Origin: Lunularia cruciata
Taxonomy: Eukaryota > Streptophyta > Marchantiopsida > Lunulariales > Lunulariaceae
Reading direction: 5' to 3'
Assembly (NCBI GenBank): GCA_948567375.1
Contig: OX419761.1
Coordinates: 2,048,501-2,112,500 of the forward strand
DNA: 64,000 bases
Shown piece after piece: positions 22,346 to 34,008 of the stretch. The first letter of the stretch is position 1. Each line of letters begins with the position of its first letter. Made by a program: the position numbers and the translations under genes. The notes under the pieces are model-generated. The model had not been told where the DNA came from and did no database searches. It was given only the letters and a program-made list of their open reading frames with translations.

Positions 22346-23460
22346 ATGGATCCGCAATTGCACAAACTAATGCAAGGAATGCAAGGGATGTTGAACAAGT
22401 TTCAAGATGACCATGGAGGTATTTCAAAATCAAGTACAAACCCCCAAGAATGATCAAAAAATGCAGGAAGAAAATCATCTCAAAGCCTAGTACCTACAAT
22501 TGAAGTACTTGGAGAGGCACCCATGCCTATGACATTGAACTTTGCCACTGGTGAAGCCGCATTGTTACTATGAATGAAGAAGACCTGCAATATTTAACCT
22601 TACAAGGAACAACGTGCTATGGGATTAGTGGAGAATTGGATCTTGAGAATGAATCAATACTTCCAATTGTTCTTGATGGAGATCACAGAGCATGCCGTAG
22701 GCGTGTTTGCATGTTGGTACTTGAATGATAAAGCCCTCACATGGTACAATGCTTGGGAACGATCAATGTTGGTAGAAAGAAGAGAGGTCATGTGGACAAC
22801 AATGTAAGAAGGACTTCTAAATGATTTCCAGTCTGTGGATTCCGTACAGATGGCCCAAATCCAACTATGGGGATTGAAACAAAAGAATAGTGTAACAAGT
22901 TGCAATAACAAACATGAGTCCAATAGAGGTTCTAGACAATTTCAAACAAGGTGGCTGAAGGAACGGATTTGCCAAGAAGTCATGGTACAAAATCCTTGCA
23001 GTGTATTTGAAGCCATTGCTTGTGCTTAGAGAATAGTAGGGGCACTTGGAGGAGGTCAAGGATTAGTTCTATCTCAACATTATTGGGAAGAAATGCCACA
23101 CGTGGGTGGACCAACACCTATGGAATTGGGCAACCTTTGGTTTCAAGATAGAATAGTACGACCGCTTCAAGGAGAGCGGAAATGGGTAAAAGAACAGACA
23201 GATGGAGTCCCATGAGGAGAAGGGACTTGAGGAGAACAATGTTGTTGCTATAATTGTGGCCATATTGGGCACATATCCATCAACTTTCTTGCTCATCTCC
23301 TTAGAGGCACTCGGGCTCCATACAGGCAATCTCTCAACAACATGGAGTGACACATTGAAAGAGAGGATGCAAAAATCACCTCGGAAAATGAAGATCACTA
23401 GTAAAGGTACCTTGCAGCCTTACTAACTCAATAGGAAAGTAGACAAGAATATGAGTGTGC
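22346..23460 (+). pseudogene. gag: gag of chromovirus B (broken)
   Basis: ATG 22346 (MDPQL) opens the frame. The capsid segment ENWILRMNQYFQLFLMEITEH and TWYNAWERSML lies at 22620-22790. The zinc knuckle reads CYNCGHIGHISINF at about 23245-23290, with the last zinc-binding Cys replaced by Phe. Several stops and an internal deletion near 22890. The protease frame follows in the +1 frame relative to gag, as in C. Confidence 0.8.
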
Positions 23461-23905
23461 AAAGATCTAAAAAGGTAAACTCACAATTGATTGTTGTGAA
23501 TGGGGTCCTAGAAGGCAATCAGGTGAGAGCATTAATAGATCTTGGAGCAATAGAGAATTTCTTATCTTGCTCTATTGCAATAAGATTGGAGATGGATCTA
23601 GAGAAAGATAAGAGCAAAGAAGTAGAGTTACCTAATGGGCAAATAGAGAAGATTGAGTTGTTATCTAGAAGAGTAACACTCTCTATAGGAGAATATCAAG
23701 AAGCAATTGAGTGGCAAGTGATACAATTAGCTTGTTATGATGCAATCTCAGGCATGCCTTGGATGGAGCAATACAACCCTTTAGTAGATTGGAGGAAGAA
23801 AGTAGTGAGTACCCACCAATGGACAATTATTGGGGTTAGAGAAAAAGCACATAGGCAGAAATTGCCTCTTTATGTCAGAAGAACAACAGGTATCTTTAAG
23901 ATAGA
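23451..23905 (+). pseudogene. Protease region of chromovirus B (truncated)
   Basis: Open from 23451: NSQLIVVNGVLEGNQVRAL followed by IDLGAIENFLS, where the aspartic protease motif D-P-G seen in A is D-L-G. Continues through AISGMPWMEQYNPLVDWRKK to the break at about 23905. The following residues (GGEEVFNILSF...) are read from the D-type LTR and are not part of pol. Confidence 0.85.
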
Positions 23906-24108
23906 GGGGGGTGAGGAGGTATTCAACATCCTTTCATTTGCAACTATCTCTCTATCATTGAGTTCTCTAGTGAGCAATGTCTTGAGTCTTGGATTGTTAG
24001 TCTTGGAGTAGTATGATAGAGTTGGGTTTCCTTGCCTTCTTAGTCCATGGTGCGCTACCATAATGGCCATCAGAGGTTCATCTTGAGTGAGAGATACGCC
24101 AACTCTAA
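23906..24108 (+). repeat. R-U5 fragment of a D-type LTR
   Basis: Starts GGGGTGAGGAGG and ends GCCAACTCTAA. It matches the last ~200 bases of the D LTRs at 44642-45328 (+), 28095-28784 (-) and 49098-49305 (-). In the complete LTRs this point lies just after a TATA-like GTATATAA, so the fragment begins close to the predicted transcription start. It is fused to chromovirus B on the left. Confidence 0.8.
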
Positions 24109-24885
24109 ATACACATGTGCATCAAGCCTAGTGAAGTCTGCATGGTTGTTATATCTTGGCTTCCTTTTGCAAGCTGAAGTTGATCATATCCCAGTACAAA
24201 TCCCCAATAGAATAGATGGCTCTCCTTGCAAACTCCTTCAAAATCATCCACAACTAGACCTACACCAAAATTCCAAATCCTTACCTTGTTTGGCAATTGC
24301 ATATCTTGTATGAATTGCAGCTTGTCATTCTTCTTCCTTACCATAAACCAGCAAGTGGAGTATGGTGCTTCTGATGGCTCAAGAATTCTAGCTCTGATCT
24401 TTTCCTTCAATAGCTCCGTCAGCTGATGAAGAAGGCCTTCAATGTTGGTATAGGCCTCAAATCCCACAATACATGCGGAACTATAAACATAATCATTGGG
24501 GTGACCTCTTGCTGATTCACACACCCTATCTCCTCAATCTTGAAAGAAAAATCTTTCCCATGTTTAGCAATCATTCTATTTGAATGCTTGGCATTCAACC
24601 TTTGCAAGAAAAACAACTCCTCCAATTGTAAGTTGTGCCAAGGTTTCCTTAGTAAAAGAATGGCCAATATCTTCCACCTTCCTCAACCTTGGTTCTTCTT
24701 GAGTCCTCCACATCAACTTTGTTGCATCCAATGGTAATGGAATAACAATAGGTCAAACCTTCTTGTCTATTGTCTTGTACTTGGTGTTACAATTGACTTC
24801 ATGAGCTAGTTGAGAAAGTGGCTCATAAAGTTCTCTCCTTATCTCAATCATTAAATCTTTGTTCTTACTATGTGCAACTATGGGA
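24109..24885 (-). pseudogene. Reverse transcriptase fragment of another gypsy-type element (G)
   Basis: Minus strand. Contains IGCVNQQEVTPMIMFIVPHV (about 24455-24510), EKIRARILEPSEAPYSTCWF, RKKNDKLQFIQDMQLPNKV and YDQLQLAKGSQDITTMQT. This is the N-terminal half of a Ty3/gypsy-like RT (fingers and early palm). It stops before the YxDD motif. The sequence is unlike A-C and D. It is sandwiched between D's R-U5 fragment and D gag, so it is an inverted insertion or rearrangement. Stops occur upstream (about 24535-24700). Confidence 0.7.
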
Positions 24886-25717
24886 GAAGAAAGGTTGATC
24901 AGAATTTAGAGAGGGGCCCTAGGAGTTATGTGTGACAACCTGGCAAATATCACTTTTGCGGTAATTAAGTAAGTAAAGTTTGTTCCCGCAAAGATACAAG
25001 TCAGAAATATGCAAATACAAAGCAAATAGTAATAGTGTAGTTCTTCTTAATTGTGTCTTTAATCTATTAGGTAGAGACTACACCCAAACAAGGGTAACAA
25101 GCACTGAAATGTAGTCTCATCACAATAGTTTGTCACCCATAATCACAAATCTTTCCAAACAATCTTGATTGTGATGATTCAATCTCTCTTCAAAATGGCT
25201 TCTTTGCTATAGAACAACTTCACCTTAGAGTTGTGTTCCACCCTCCACTGAAGGCACAACTTCCTTGATAAAAATTTCTTCACTCAACTCAACAATGCAC
25301 TTACAAATGCATAATACTACCAACACTACAATTCCTCTCAAATTTGTCAAGGCATTGCTTCAATTGCACTTCACTCAAGGTCAAACACACAAAATGAAGA
25401 TAAAGGATACAAAATCCAACATCCAACAAGCACACTTACTTGCACTTTGAATTTCTCCACATACTCACAAACACACATAAAATTGATACTTGGAATTAAG
25501 CTCAAGCAACAAGCACTATAATCAGCACTTCACTTTATCTATTCTTAGGAATAATGAATATTGAACAACATTTTACCGCAAAGGCCTCCCTTAAGTAGGC
25601 ATAGGTCTTGATAGCTATCTAACTCCCTAAACCAATTCCTAACAACTTTACCAACCTATATATCCAAAATGACAATGCACCTCTTCATATCTACCTCCTC
25701 CCATCTTGGAACTGGTC

Positions 25718-27500
25718 CTAATTTGATCCGATGTCTACTTTTACTTTGGCTTCCAAACCCAAGAAAAGTCCTTTCATCTCATGTACTTTGGGTTCTACAA
25801 CTTCCAACTCTTCTACTGATTCTAACATGTCTTCACTCTGATCTGTAATTAAAGACATGTGTAATCTATCTACCTCATTTTCTTGTAACCCACTCTTCTC
25901 TAAAGTATCAAGCATCAAATTCAAAGGCAATTACACTCCTATCTCTCTTACTTTGGGTCTGATATGTACAATATTCCAAAAATTATCTAACTCCAATTTA
26001 ATCAAACCAAGCCTAATAGTCTACATCTAACACTTTCCTATCTATCTGAGTTCTAAGACTGATTAAGAAGGCATTCAAGTACTTTTCCTTTGCATTCTTA
26101 TGCCTTGTCTCTTGCACAAGCAATTGTAACTTGTGTATCCATTCTCCCTTTGGCTTTAGTGGTTAACCTCACCTTCAGCTCTACAACTGCTTCTTTTATC
26201 TCTCCTCCTCCATCACAGATTTACTTATCTTCAACTCCTCCTCATACTCTGCTATGTGATCCTACAACTGATCAACATACTGATCAGTCTTTGCCTCTAG
26301 TGTCTTCACAAGATCTCTCAACCTCCCTTCTTCTTGATGGTGCTTGGTCAATTCTCGTTGCCAGGCTGTTATCTTCTCTTCTACCTTTTGTCGGAATGCA
26401 TCTAGCTCTTCTTCCTTAGCTTCAACCGATTCCCTACTATTTTCTTGCTCTATCTTGACTTTGGCCTGTAACTTCTCTACCCAAAGTCTTTCTTGTGTAA
26501 CTTCCTTCACTTTCAGTGCCAACTCTTTGCCCTGCTTCTCAAACTTCTCTTGCAGATTCTTGTTGATCTTCTTCTGCAACGCTGCATCTACTCATAGTAT
26601 TTCTCTTTCTTCTTCTTCTATGATCAAACTCTCTTGCAACTTCCGATTCTCAGATTCTAATCTCTCTAGCACCTGCAACACAGTTTGCACATTGAGATGT
26701 CTGCTTTGCATCTTCTTCTTCTTCTTCTCCATCTGCAACAACAATGGACATACCACATCTCAAAGGTACTCTTCTCCCTCACACCTTGCTTCTTCTTCTA
26801 CCTTCTCCTTAGGGACTGCATCAATCTTGTTCTTCCCTTCCAAGTCCAATGCTTTACTACGAAGTTGGGATCTTTATATTGTCAATGATACATCGTCCTC
26901 CAAACTTTCTTCATCATCCAGATTGATCATATGATGGGCTTCCTTCAAACTTTCTCCTTCTTGCGTACATTGCCTTGGCTTGGCCACCAATCCTTCTTCT
27001 CTTCTAATCACTAAATCCACCATAGTCCTTTCTTTTGCCTCTTGCTGCTCAATTTCTTCTTGCACAAAAAGCTACCTCTCTTGATCTTTCTGCACCTCAG
27101 CTTCACCCTCGCTCTCTTCACTCTGTACAATTAATTCCACTTCTTCTTCCTCTGACCCCTCCAACACAGACTCTACTTCACCTTTTGATTTGGCTTCCTC
27201 TTTTGGTGCAACCTTTTGGATTTGCTTCCCTTCTCTCTGCCCAATTCTTCTTAATTTTTGGGGTTGCACTGGCAAGCTCTCCACCCCGGGTTGACTCCTC
27301 TTCTTCTTGCTTGGCAGGGCACAACCATCTTTTGATCTTGTCCTGTTCTTGCATAATGGTTGTCATTGCTTCTCAATTGCCAAATGTATTGTCACTCCTT
27401 GGCATTGGCTTGTTGATGTAGATTGGGATAGAAATATGAGACAACCTTCTTCTTCTCATTGTTACTTAACAAATTCAATCCAAGGTAGAAGTGCATTGCT
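25718..27500 (-). pseudogene. E-type ORF of E3, C-terminal part
   Basis: Minus strand continuation of the ORF beginning near 32800, after the E4 insertion at 27500/32021. Contains FYLGLNLL next to the insertion point, an acidic linker (KDQE, EEEVELIVQSEESEGE, about 27070-27290), then heptad-rich helices (26262-26579, QKKINKNLQEKFEKQGKELA). Multiple stops and shifts. Unknown function. Confidence 0.65.
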
Positions 27501-27686
27501 GTGGTACCCGCATTTTTTTTTTGGTTCTATTTTGTTAAAGTTTTGAAGAAGAAGTGAATTAAGAAAGCCGAATTATGAAGGAAAGAATGGACTTGTGTGT
27601 CTTTGGAGTAAACCCAAAGAAGTCAACCTTGGGTCGGGAACCGGAAGTACTAGGATGGGGTTACAAGAGACAAATCCAAAGAAGAG

Positions 27687-27816
27687 CATCTTTGGACCAA
27701 GAAGCAAAGGCCAATACAAAGACGGTGTAACAACTTCTCTACGTGTCAGGCCATCTTTGGACCGAGAAGCAAAGGCCGTACAAAGACAGTGTAACAACTT
27801 CTCTACATGTCAGGCC
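27687..27816 (+). repeat. 65-bp tandem duplication in E4 leader
   Basis: Two adjacent copies (27687-27751 and 27752-27816) beginning CATCTTTGGACC(A/G)AGAAGC, with a few differences. E4 only, so it arose after E4's split from E1 and E3. Confidence 0.85.
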
Positions 27817-27965
27817 AGGCAAGAAAGTACACTTTAAGAAACGGCAAAGGCAAGACAAGAATACCTTGACAGTGATAGGAAACCAACACGTAGAAGAAGT
27901 GGGAGTCGATTTTGAAATTGACTAAAGAATGACTACACTTTGGAGTACTACAAAATTGCAATTGC

Positions 27966-30900
27966 ATAGGGGGAAATCAAATATGTCAAGTAAATATCAT
28001 GTTCCTCTGAGTAGTTGTCCTACAGTAATGCGTGTCAAGAAGCCAATTGAGAATGAAGTTTCCAAAGTCTAGAAGAGGTTGGGGTGTCACGTCATGTGAG
28101 CCGGCATGTCTCTCACTCAAGATGAACCTTTGATGGCTATTATGGTAGCACACTATGGACTAAGAAAGCAAGGAACCCCAACTCCATCATACTACTCCAA
28201 GGCTAACACTCTAAGACTCAAGACACTTCTCACTAGAGAACTCAATAAGAGAGAGATAGTGCAAATGAAAAGATGATGAGTACCTCCTCACCCCTTGTTT
28301 ACATACTTGCAAAATAGTTACATACCAAAGTTACTAACTACCGTAGTAACTCAAGTTACTAGACTAAAAGTCAAGTAAAGTCAACAAGTAGAAAGGAATA
28401 TCCATTCACATGGGCATATTCTACTAGCATATGATCTTATCTTGACCCAACCACTAAATCAAGGACTCCTTCACATGGGCTATCCTTGGACTATAAAAGA
28501 ATCCAAAACAAAAAGGCTTGCGGACCCAAGAGTTCTCAACTCTTTCCTCAAAGCCAAACACCTAAGAATAATACCAAGTCAACACAATAGAATCCAAAAT
28601 AGTGTTGCTCATCTTTTTCACTTCCTCTAAAGTAAGGTCCCCTCTATCTTAGTTATGACTAACTTTAGCTAATCATGACTAATGTAGAACCATCCTTCAT
28701 CTCTATATAGATAATATCTCTCAAACACTTGTAATACCAAGCTAAATATCATAATACCACACACATGCACAAACGGGTGTTACAGTCCAGGATAGGAGAT
28801 AATTTTCTAGTGCCAAAGAACTAGAGAGCAAATCATGGCAAAGAAGACTTAAAATACACTTCCAGTGAGGAGTTTTGGAATTCAGATATTAGATGTCATA
28901 GATAGGATTGAGATCTTGAATAAACTTTGGATTACATTCTTGGCATGGAATTGGAGTTTCAATTTACCAAGCATCAAGGCAAAGATAGCTGCCAATAATT
29001 GTGAAGAAGGCCGGGTAGAGAGGAAATATGGCTTGATGGATTGAGCTGGATTGGCGGTTAGTATTAGGGAAGGAAGTAGGAGAGGCAACTGGGGTCACCT
29101 TCTATCAGAAGTGTGATGTTGCAAAGGAGACTACAGAAATCAGAAACTCGTTCTTTGCCCCATGTACTAACAATAGCTACAAAGTAGAGTCCTATTGGGA
29201 CCCAATCAAGCAGAGCATTGTGAGAGTGATAATGGCTATGTTCAAACCCAAAAGAACAACATATGTGAACATGTAGCAGGCAGTCTTCTTCCACCAGATG
29301 TTTGTAGGAGTGAAGGTGAATTAGGCAAAGTGCTTCCACTAGCAAATAAGGCAGATGAGCGTCAATTGGAGAACCAATTTGCCTCCACATTACTTTTCAC
29401 CATTTACAGCACATTTCTACTTCGGATTAAATTTGCTAACAACGGAGGAGAGGCAGCATATGGTGTCACATTTTCCATCCTGATCTACAATGAGAAGCGG
29501 ATGAGGAGGAGTAGCAATATATGTTACAATTGGGAGAAAAAAATGGTCACTTCATCAGAACGGGATAGAAGGAGATGGTGGAAGGAAGAATTCCAAAGAC
29601 AAAGAAGCAAACCAAACCCGAAGAGGTAGCATTGCTCCAGACATAACAAAAGACCCAAAGACTCAATCCATGAGGTAAGAAGATGGTGAAGGAGGAGACT
29701 TTGGAGATAGAGTTGGAAGGAGAGATAGCCAAGCTCACACTATAGAGTGAGAATCTAGAAGTGAGAGTGATGGTGAAGAGGAAGTCCAACAATCAATTGA
29801 GGAGGAAGAAGATGAGGCATTCCATACAACAATTGATTGTATGGAGGGAGGAGATAACCCTTGTTTTGATTTGGCTATGGAGGAGATGGATGAAGAGCCA
29901 AAGAAGGAGTACCAAAAAGTAGGCAGAGCCAAGAAGTCCATAACAGTTGAACTTGCAGGTCCAAGCTTAGTCTATAAGGAAGAAGAAAGCTCGGAGGCAA
30001 TATTGCTGAAGGCACAAAGATCAAGACTTAGGGAGACAGCTCTAGCCAAAGAAGCTAAGTACAAACACAAAGCTGAAGACAAAGAAGGCTTTGAAGGAGT
30101 AAAATACTTAACACAAATTGTGACTCCATTATTGTAGTTGCTGAATATGAAAAAGAAGGTAATCCCCCAAGATCATATGAAGGTGAAGAATGAGTCGTAG
30201 GTGGTGAAGTATCTGCTAGACAAAGTGAAGGGATTGAAGGAGAGTGTAACCCAAAGAGAAGAAGAAGCTGAGGAAATTTGGATTGATGCAGTCTTGAAGA
30301 AGAAGACTTTAGAGAACTTGCAAGAGAGTTTCAAGAAGCAAGGAAGACAGATGTAGAATCAAGCTGCAAAGTTGAAAGAGCAGATGGCATTGCTGGCGAA
30401 GATGAAAGAGGAAGTCAGTGAAGTTCACATCAAAATTATTCATGTGAAGGCAATGGCGGTTGTGATGGCACAGGAGTTAGAAAGCTTGAGGAAGAGTGCA
30501 GCAGGAAAAGATCAAGCATGGCAGAGGTAGTTGGCAATCCAACACCAAGAGGAGGAAAGATTGCAAGACTTGGTTAGAAATAATGAGACGTAGAGTGCTC
30601 AGTATGCCAAAGAGAAGAAAATGCTTGCTGTTGAGTACAAAGATGAATTAAAGATGTACCAAGAAGAGTTGAAGGTAGAACAATCTCGAGGGTATGCATC
30701 AAAGTCAATAGGAGAAGTGGTTGGGAGATTGCAAGTAATGCTGAGCACAAAGTTTGAAGGGAGATTGGAGGAAGCAAGACTGCATGAATTGAAATTGCTT
30801 GTGAAAGAAACTTGGAAAAGGAGAGCAAAAGATGTAGATATAAACACTCTTCTGATTCATTTGAGTGAACAAGTAGAGAGGAAGATAATTGAGGTAGGAG

Positions 30901-31220
30901 ACAATGAAAGTCTCAGATTTGATTTAGTGAAATCAGAGTTAGAAAGACTGTGGAGTAGTGTGAAGGAGGGGAAGAAGTCCAAAGTAGCAAAAGTAAGAGT
31001 GCAGGTGTCTTTGGGGTTGTCCTCTGAGACATTAGAGAAGAGTGGGTTGGAAAATAAAGAGTTAGAAAGGTTACACATGACCTCAATTCTAATTCATAGT
31101 GAAGAAGTAGTAGAAATAGTGAAGGATTTGGTAGTTGAAGATAGACCCAAAGAAGGAGAAATACTTGGAGAATCATTGGGTTTGGAAGCCAAAGAAGAGG
31201 TGGACATCAGATCGGAGTAG
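27966..31220 (+). pseudogene. E-type ORF of E4 (interrupted by a solo LTR)
   Basis: Begins near 27970 with SSKYHVPLSSCPTVMRVKKPIE, parallel to PSKFPIPLSSHPTTMCVRKPIE in E1. After the LTR (28095-28784) it resumes with QRTREQIMAKK. Conserved region: ELDWRLVLGKE (about 29053), FKPKRTTYVN-stop-QAVFF (29241-29291), PPHYFSPFTAHFYFGLNLLT. The C-terminal coiled-coil (30621-31220) is the best preserved: 199 codons open, ending EVDIRSE. Shared stops with E1: TGA before WIELDW and TAG in VN-stop-AKCFH. Function unknown. Confidence 0.72.
28095..28784 (-). repeat. D-type solo LTR inside E4
   Basis: 690 bp, reading right to left from TGTAACACCCGTTTGTGC to GCCGGCTCACA. It matches the 3' LTR of D at 44642-45328. 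E-type coding sequence lies on both sides and joins across it. Flanks GTCA (28091-28094) and GTCC (28785-28788) are a near match. No internal D sequence, so it is a solo LTR left by recombination. Confidence 0.85.
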
Positions 31221-32025
31221 AAACGGTTTTGAGATATAAAGGGGCATATATGAAGAGGTGCATTGTCATTTTGGATCTACAGGTTGGAAAAGTTGTTGTA
31301 GGGAATGGTATTTTTTTTAGATAACTATCAAGTGCTCTGCCTATTTAAAGGGAGCAGTTGCGGTCTTATGTTGTTCAGTATTCAAGATTTTTGAAGATAG
31401 ATAAAGTGAAGTGCTGATTCCAGTGCTTGTCGCTTGAGCTTAATTTTGAGTATCAACTCTGTGTTTGGGTTTGTGAATGTTGAGAGAAATTTCAAATGCA
31501 AGTCAATGTGCTTGTTGGATGTTGGATTCCGCAACCTTGATCTTTGTTTTGTGTATTTGATCATGGATGAAGTGCAATTGGAGCAATGCCTTGACAAATC
31601 TGAGAAGAATTGTAGTGTTTGTAGTATTTTGCATTTGTGAGTGTTGTGCAGGGTTGATGCAAAGCAATTTCAATTGAGGAAGTTGTGCCTTCAATGGAGG
31701 GGTGGAACACAATTCTGAACTGAAGGTGCTTTGCAATGAAGTACACTTCTTTGAAAGGATTTGAATCATCACAATCAAGATTTGTTTGGATAGAATTTGA
31801 TGGAGTTGTGATTAATGAGTGTTAATTTGTGACAAGACTGCAAGTTAGTGTTTGTTACTCTCTTTGGGTTGTGGTTTCTACCTGAGAGATTAAAGACACA
31901 AACAAGAAGGACTACTTGTTACCATTTGTCTCTTATTTGAACATTTTTTATTTGTATCTCTATGAGAACAAATGTTATTTACCTGATTACCGCAAAAGTG
32001 ATATTTTCCGGGTTGTCACAATTGC

Positions 32026-32800
32026 AAAAGGAACAAAGTAGTGTGGTGGTGTCAAAGTCCTCCAACTCAACACCATCTATCTCATCCATTGATAGAAACA
32101 CTTTGCCCAATTGATCTGCTCTTTTGCAAACATCTTGTGGAAGAACACTATCTGTTGCTTCATAACGTAGGTAGTGTGCTCAAATTTAAACAACACCATC
32201 ATTGCACCTACAATAACTCTTTGCATTGGGTCTCAAAAGTCTCTACCTTGTACCCTTTATTTATGCACTTCAGGGTGAACAAATTTCTGATCTCTTGGGT
32301 TTCTTCTACAACTTCTCCCTTCCCCAAGAACGTGGCCACATGCTCTTCCCCCTCTCTTGTCCTAACACCCATCTCTAATCCGACTTTGTCCATCGAGCTA
32401 GATTGCATCTCTTCTTGACTATCATCGGCCCATCTACACTCTTATTGGCCGTGATCTCTACCATGAAATTGGGAAAACTTAGGTTCCAATTCCATGTGAG
32501 GAAAGTAATGCAAAGTCTACTGAGAACTTTGACGTGAGCCATCACGTCTAACCTCCTAATCATTGGGTTCCTCACTGCAAGTGTAGGGCACTTCCTGATT
32601 CCCTTCATTCTACTCTCCTTCATGATGTGATTCTACAAGGCAATTCTCCCATCCCTTGGACGTGCCACTCTCAATCCCTCTGAATTCTTCACAAATTCAC
32701 TCACTACCACTCCTCTTCCCTGGTCTCCCTCAAGGTGACTCTGCAAAGGCAAAGGAAATTCACTTGTCATTTGTCTCTTCCTTGATTCAAAACTTGACTT
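32026..32800 (-). pseudogene. E-type ORF of E3, N-terminal part
   Basis: Minus strand. Contains MAHVKVLSRLCITFLTWNW, LARWTKSD (a sense CGA codon where E1 and E4 have TGA), FKFEHTTYVMKQQIVFF (about 32141-32191), INWAKCF (Trp where E1 and E4 have TAG) and TPPHYF just before the E4 insertion. It shows the ancestral sense codons at both shared-stop positions. Confidence 0.7.
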
Positions 32801-33193
32801 TATAGTCCAACATTTCTCAATTTTTCTTTGAAGGTTTGTCTACTAAGAAATCACACCTTCCGCATGCACTTCTCCTATCATTGTCAATTTATCCCACTCA
32901 TGCCTTAGTCATTTTTTGTATGGTAGAATCTTGAATTTCCAACCCAAAGGAAATCTATTACTCCGTCTTTCCATCAGGTTGATCACCCCAAGGTGAGGTC
33001 TCCTTGCTTCGGGTTGAACTTTCACATATCTGATCCAAGTACTTTACGTCTGACACAAAGTCACTTTATTTTGGGTTACAAACCAAAGACACAATTCTTC
33101 TCCTTCAATGCCATTTGGGTTCAATACAACTTCATCAGTAAACTTCTTCTTCCAAATAGAACAAAAGCTTTAAAAAAGAATGTGGGTACCACA

Positions 33194-34008
33194 TTATGGA
33201 AATTATCCATATAGAAGAGGCCAATCAACCAACAATTTTAATGAGAGAAAATTTGTTGGTTGTAGAAGAAGAGGTCACATCCAAAGGAATTGCCCAAATT
33301 CCACTTACCATGGAGGAAAGTGCTATGAAGGAGCAAATAGAGAGAAAGAGGGAGTGAGTGAAACCCAAGTGGCTCTTAAGCCAAACAAAGGTAAGTAGAT
33401 TGCATCCATAGATATGATTGAGAACAAGTATGAGAAGGGAGAGTGCTCAAACTCCAAAGGTCTTCATTTTGATCTTTTAGCACAAGAGAAGAAGAGAGCT
33501 CATTTTGCATAGGATGTGTATTCTTCTCTGGGATTTAATCCTAATAAGAATACTCTTATGCCTCCTGGGAGTACTTACACAAGCAATTCAACACCATCAA
33601 CAACAAAGACTCCAAGAAAGAAGTTGGGATGGAGGACTTCTTGATCTCCAAGCAACAATGGAACTACAATATGTTGGAGGATGTTGGTAGTCATAAGGCT
33701 AACATCACAGTAGGCCAATTAATTGCTTTGAACCCTACTTTGAGAAAGGAGCTTAGAGGTGGTTTGAGTTTGACAAGGAGCAAAATGAAGAAGAAGGTAA
33801 AAGCTCCAATATCAATGGGGTGGTGGATGCCAAACTAGCACCATGGGAAGCTTGTGAATATGCCTCCAAGATTGATGTGAGAGTGAATGGTCACAACATC
33901 AAGGATGCATTAGTTGATGGAGGATCAGTAGTGAATGCCATGTTAGAAAGGTTGATGAAGAAGTTGGGTATGATACCCTCAAGATCTTCCACATTTATGG
34001 TAAGCATG
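33194..34008 (+). pseudogene. gag/protease of Tat/Athila-like element D (left of C)
   Basis: Continues the frame from 24886-24930. A zinc-knuckle relic KFVGCRRRGHIQRNC (about 33247-33292) has lost its first Cys. The protease segment DVRVNGHNIKDALVDGG (about 33867) carries D-G-G instead of D-T/S-G and runs into LMKKLGMIPSRSSTFMVSMC, where chromovirus C interrupts it at 34008. The protease resumes at 40625 (VMGVQNLMTFQVLKDLSYDL). Many stops. The element is host to E3, C and the solo LTR at 43683. Confidence 0.75.

Larger units (their letters stand above)
21028..23905 (+). mobile_element. Chromovirus B, truncated within protease
   Basis: Same family as A and C. It has a 5' LTR, primer site, leader ORF, gag and the start of pol, but ends abruptly at about 23905 after KAHRQKLPLYVRRTTGIFKI. 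RT, RNase H, integrase and the 3' LTR are missing. The next base begins the R-U5 part of a D-type LTR. Its 5' end interrupts E2. No target duplication can be checked because the right end is lost. Confidence 0.88.
27501..32020 (+). mobile_element. Element E4 (LTR-less, ATTGC TSD), nested in E3
   Basis: 5' end TGTGGTACCCGCATTTTTTT, 3' end CCGGGTTGTCACA. The perfect target duplication ATTGC lies at 27496-27500 and 32021-32025, and removing E4 restores E3's ORF. It contains a D-type solo LTR (28095-28784), so E4 alone is about 3.83 kb. The last 32 bases are nearly identical to the 3' ends of E1 and E3. No LTR pair. Confidence 0.87.
24931..33193 (-). mobile_element. Element E3 (LTR-less, TTATG TSD), split by E4
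   Basis: 5' end TGTGGTACCCACATTC at 33193 reading left, 3' end CCAGGTTGTCACA at 24931. The perfect target duplication TTATG flanks it (24926-24930 and 33194-33198). When E3 is removed, the D gag frame joins in phase (RSY|GNYPYRR). E4 (27501-32020) is inserted in it, leaving about 3.74 kb of E3 itself. No LTRs seen. Confidence 0.85.

Noticed and set aside
28442-28630. Open frame inside the D-type solo LTR as a gene
   Set aside because: It lies wholly within LTR sequence and is not conserved in the D LTR at 44642.
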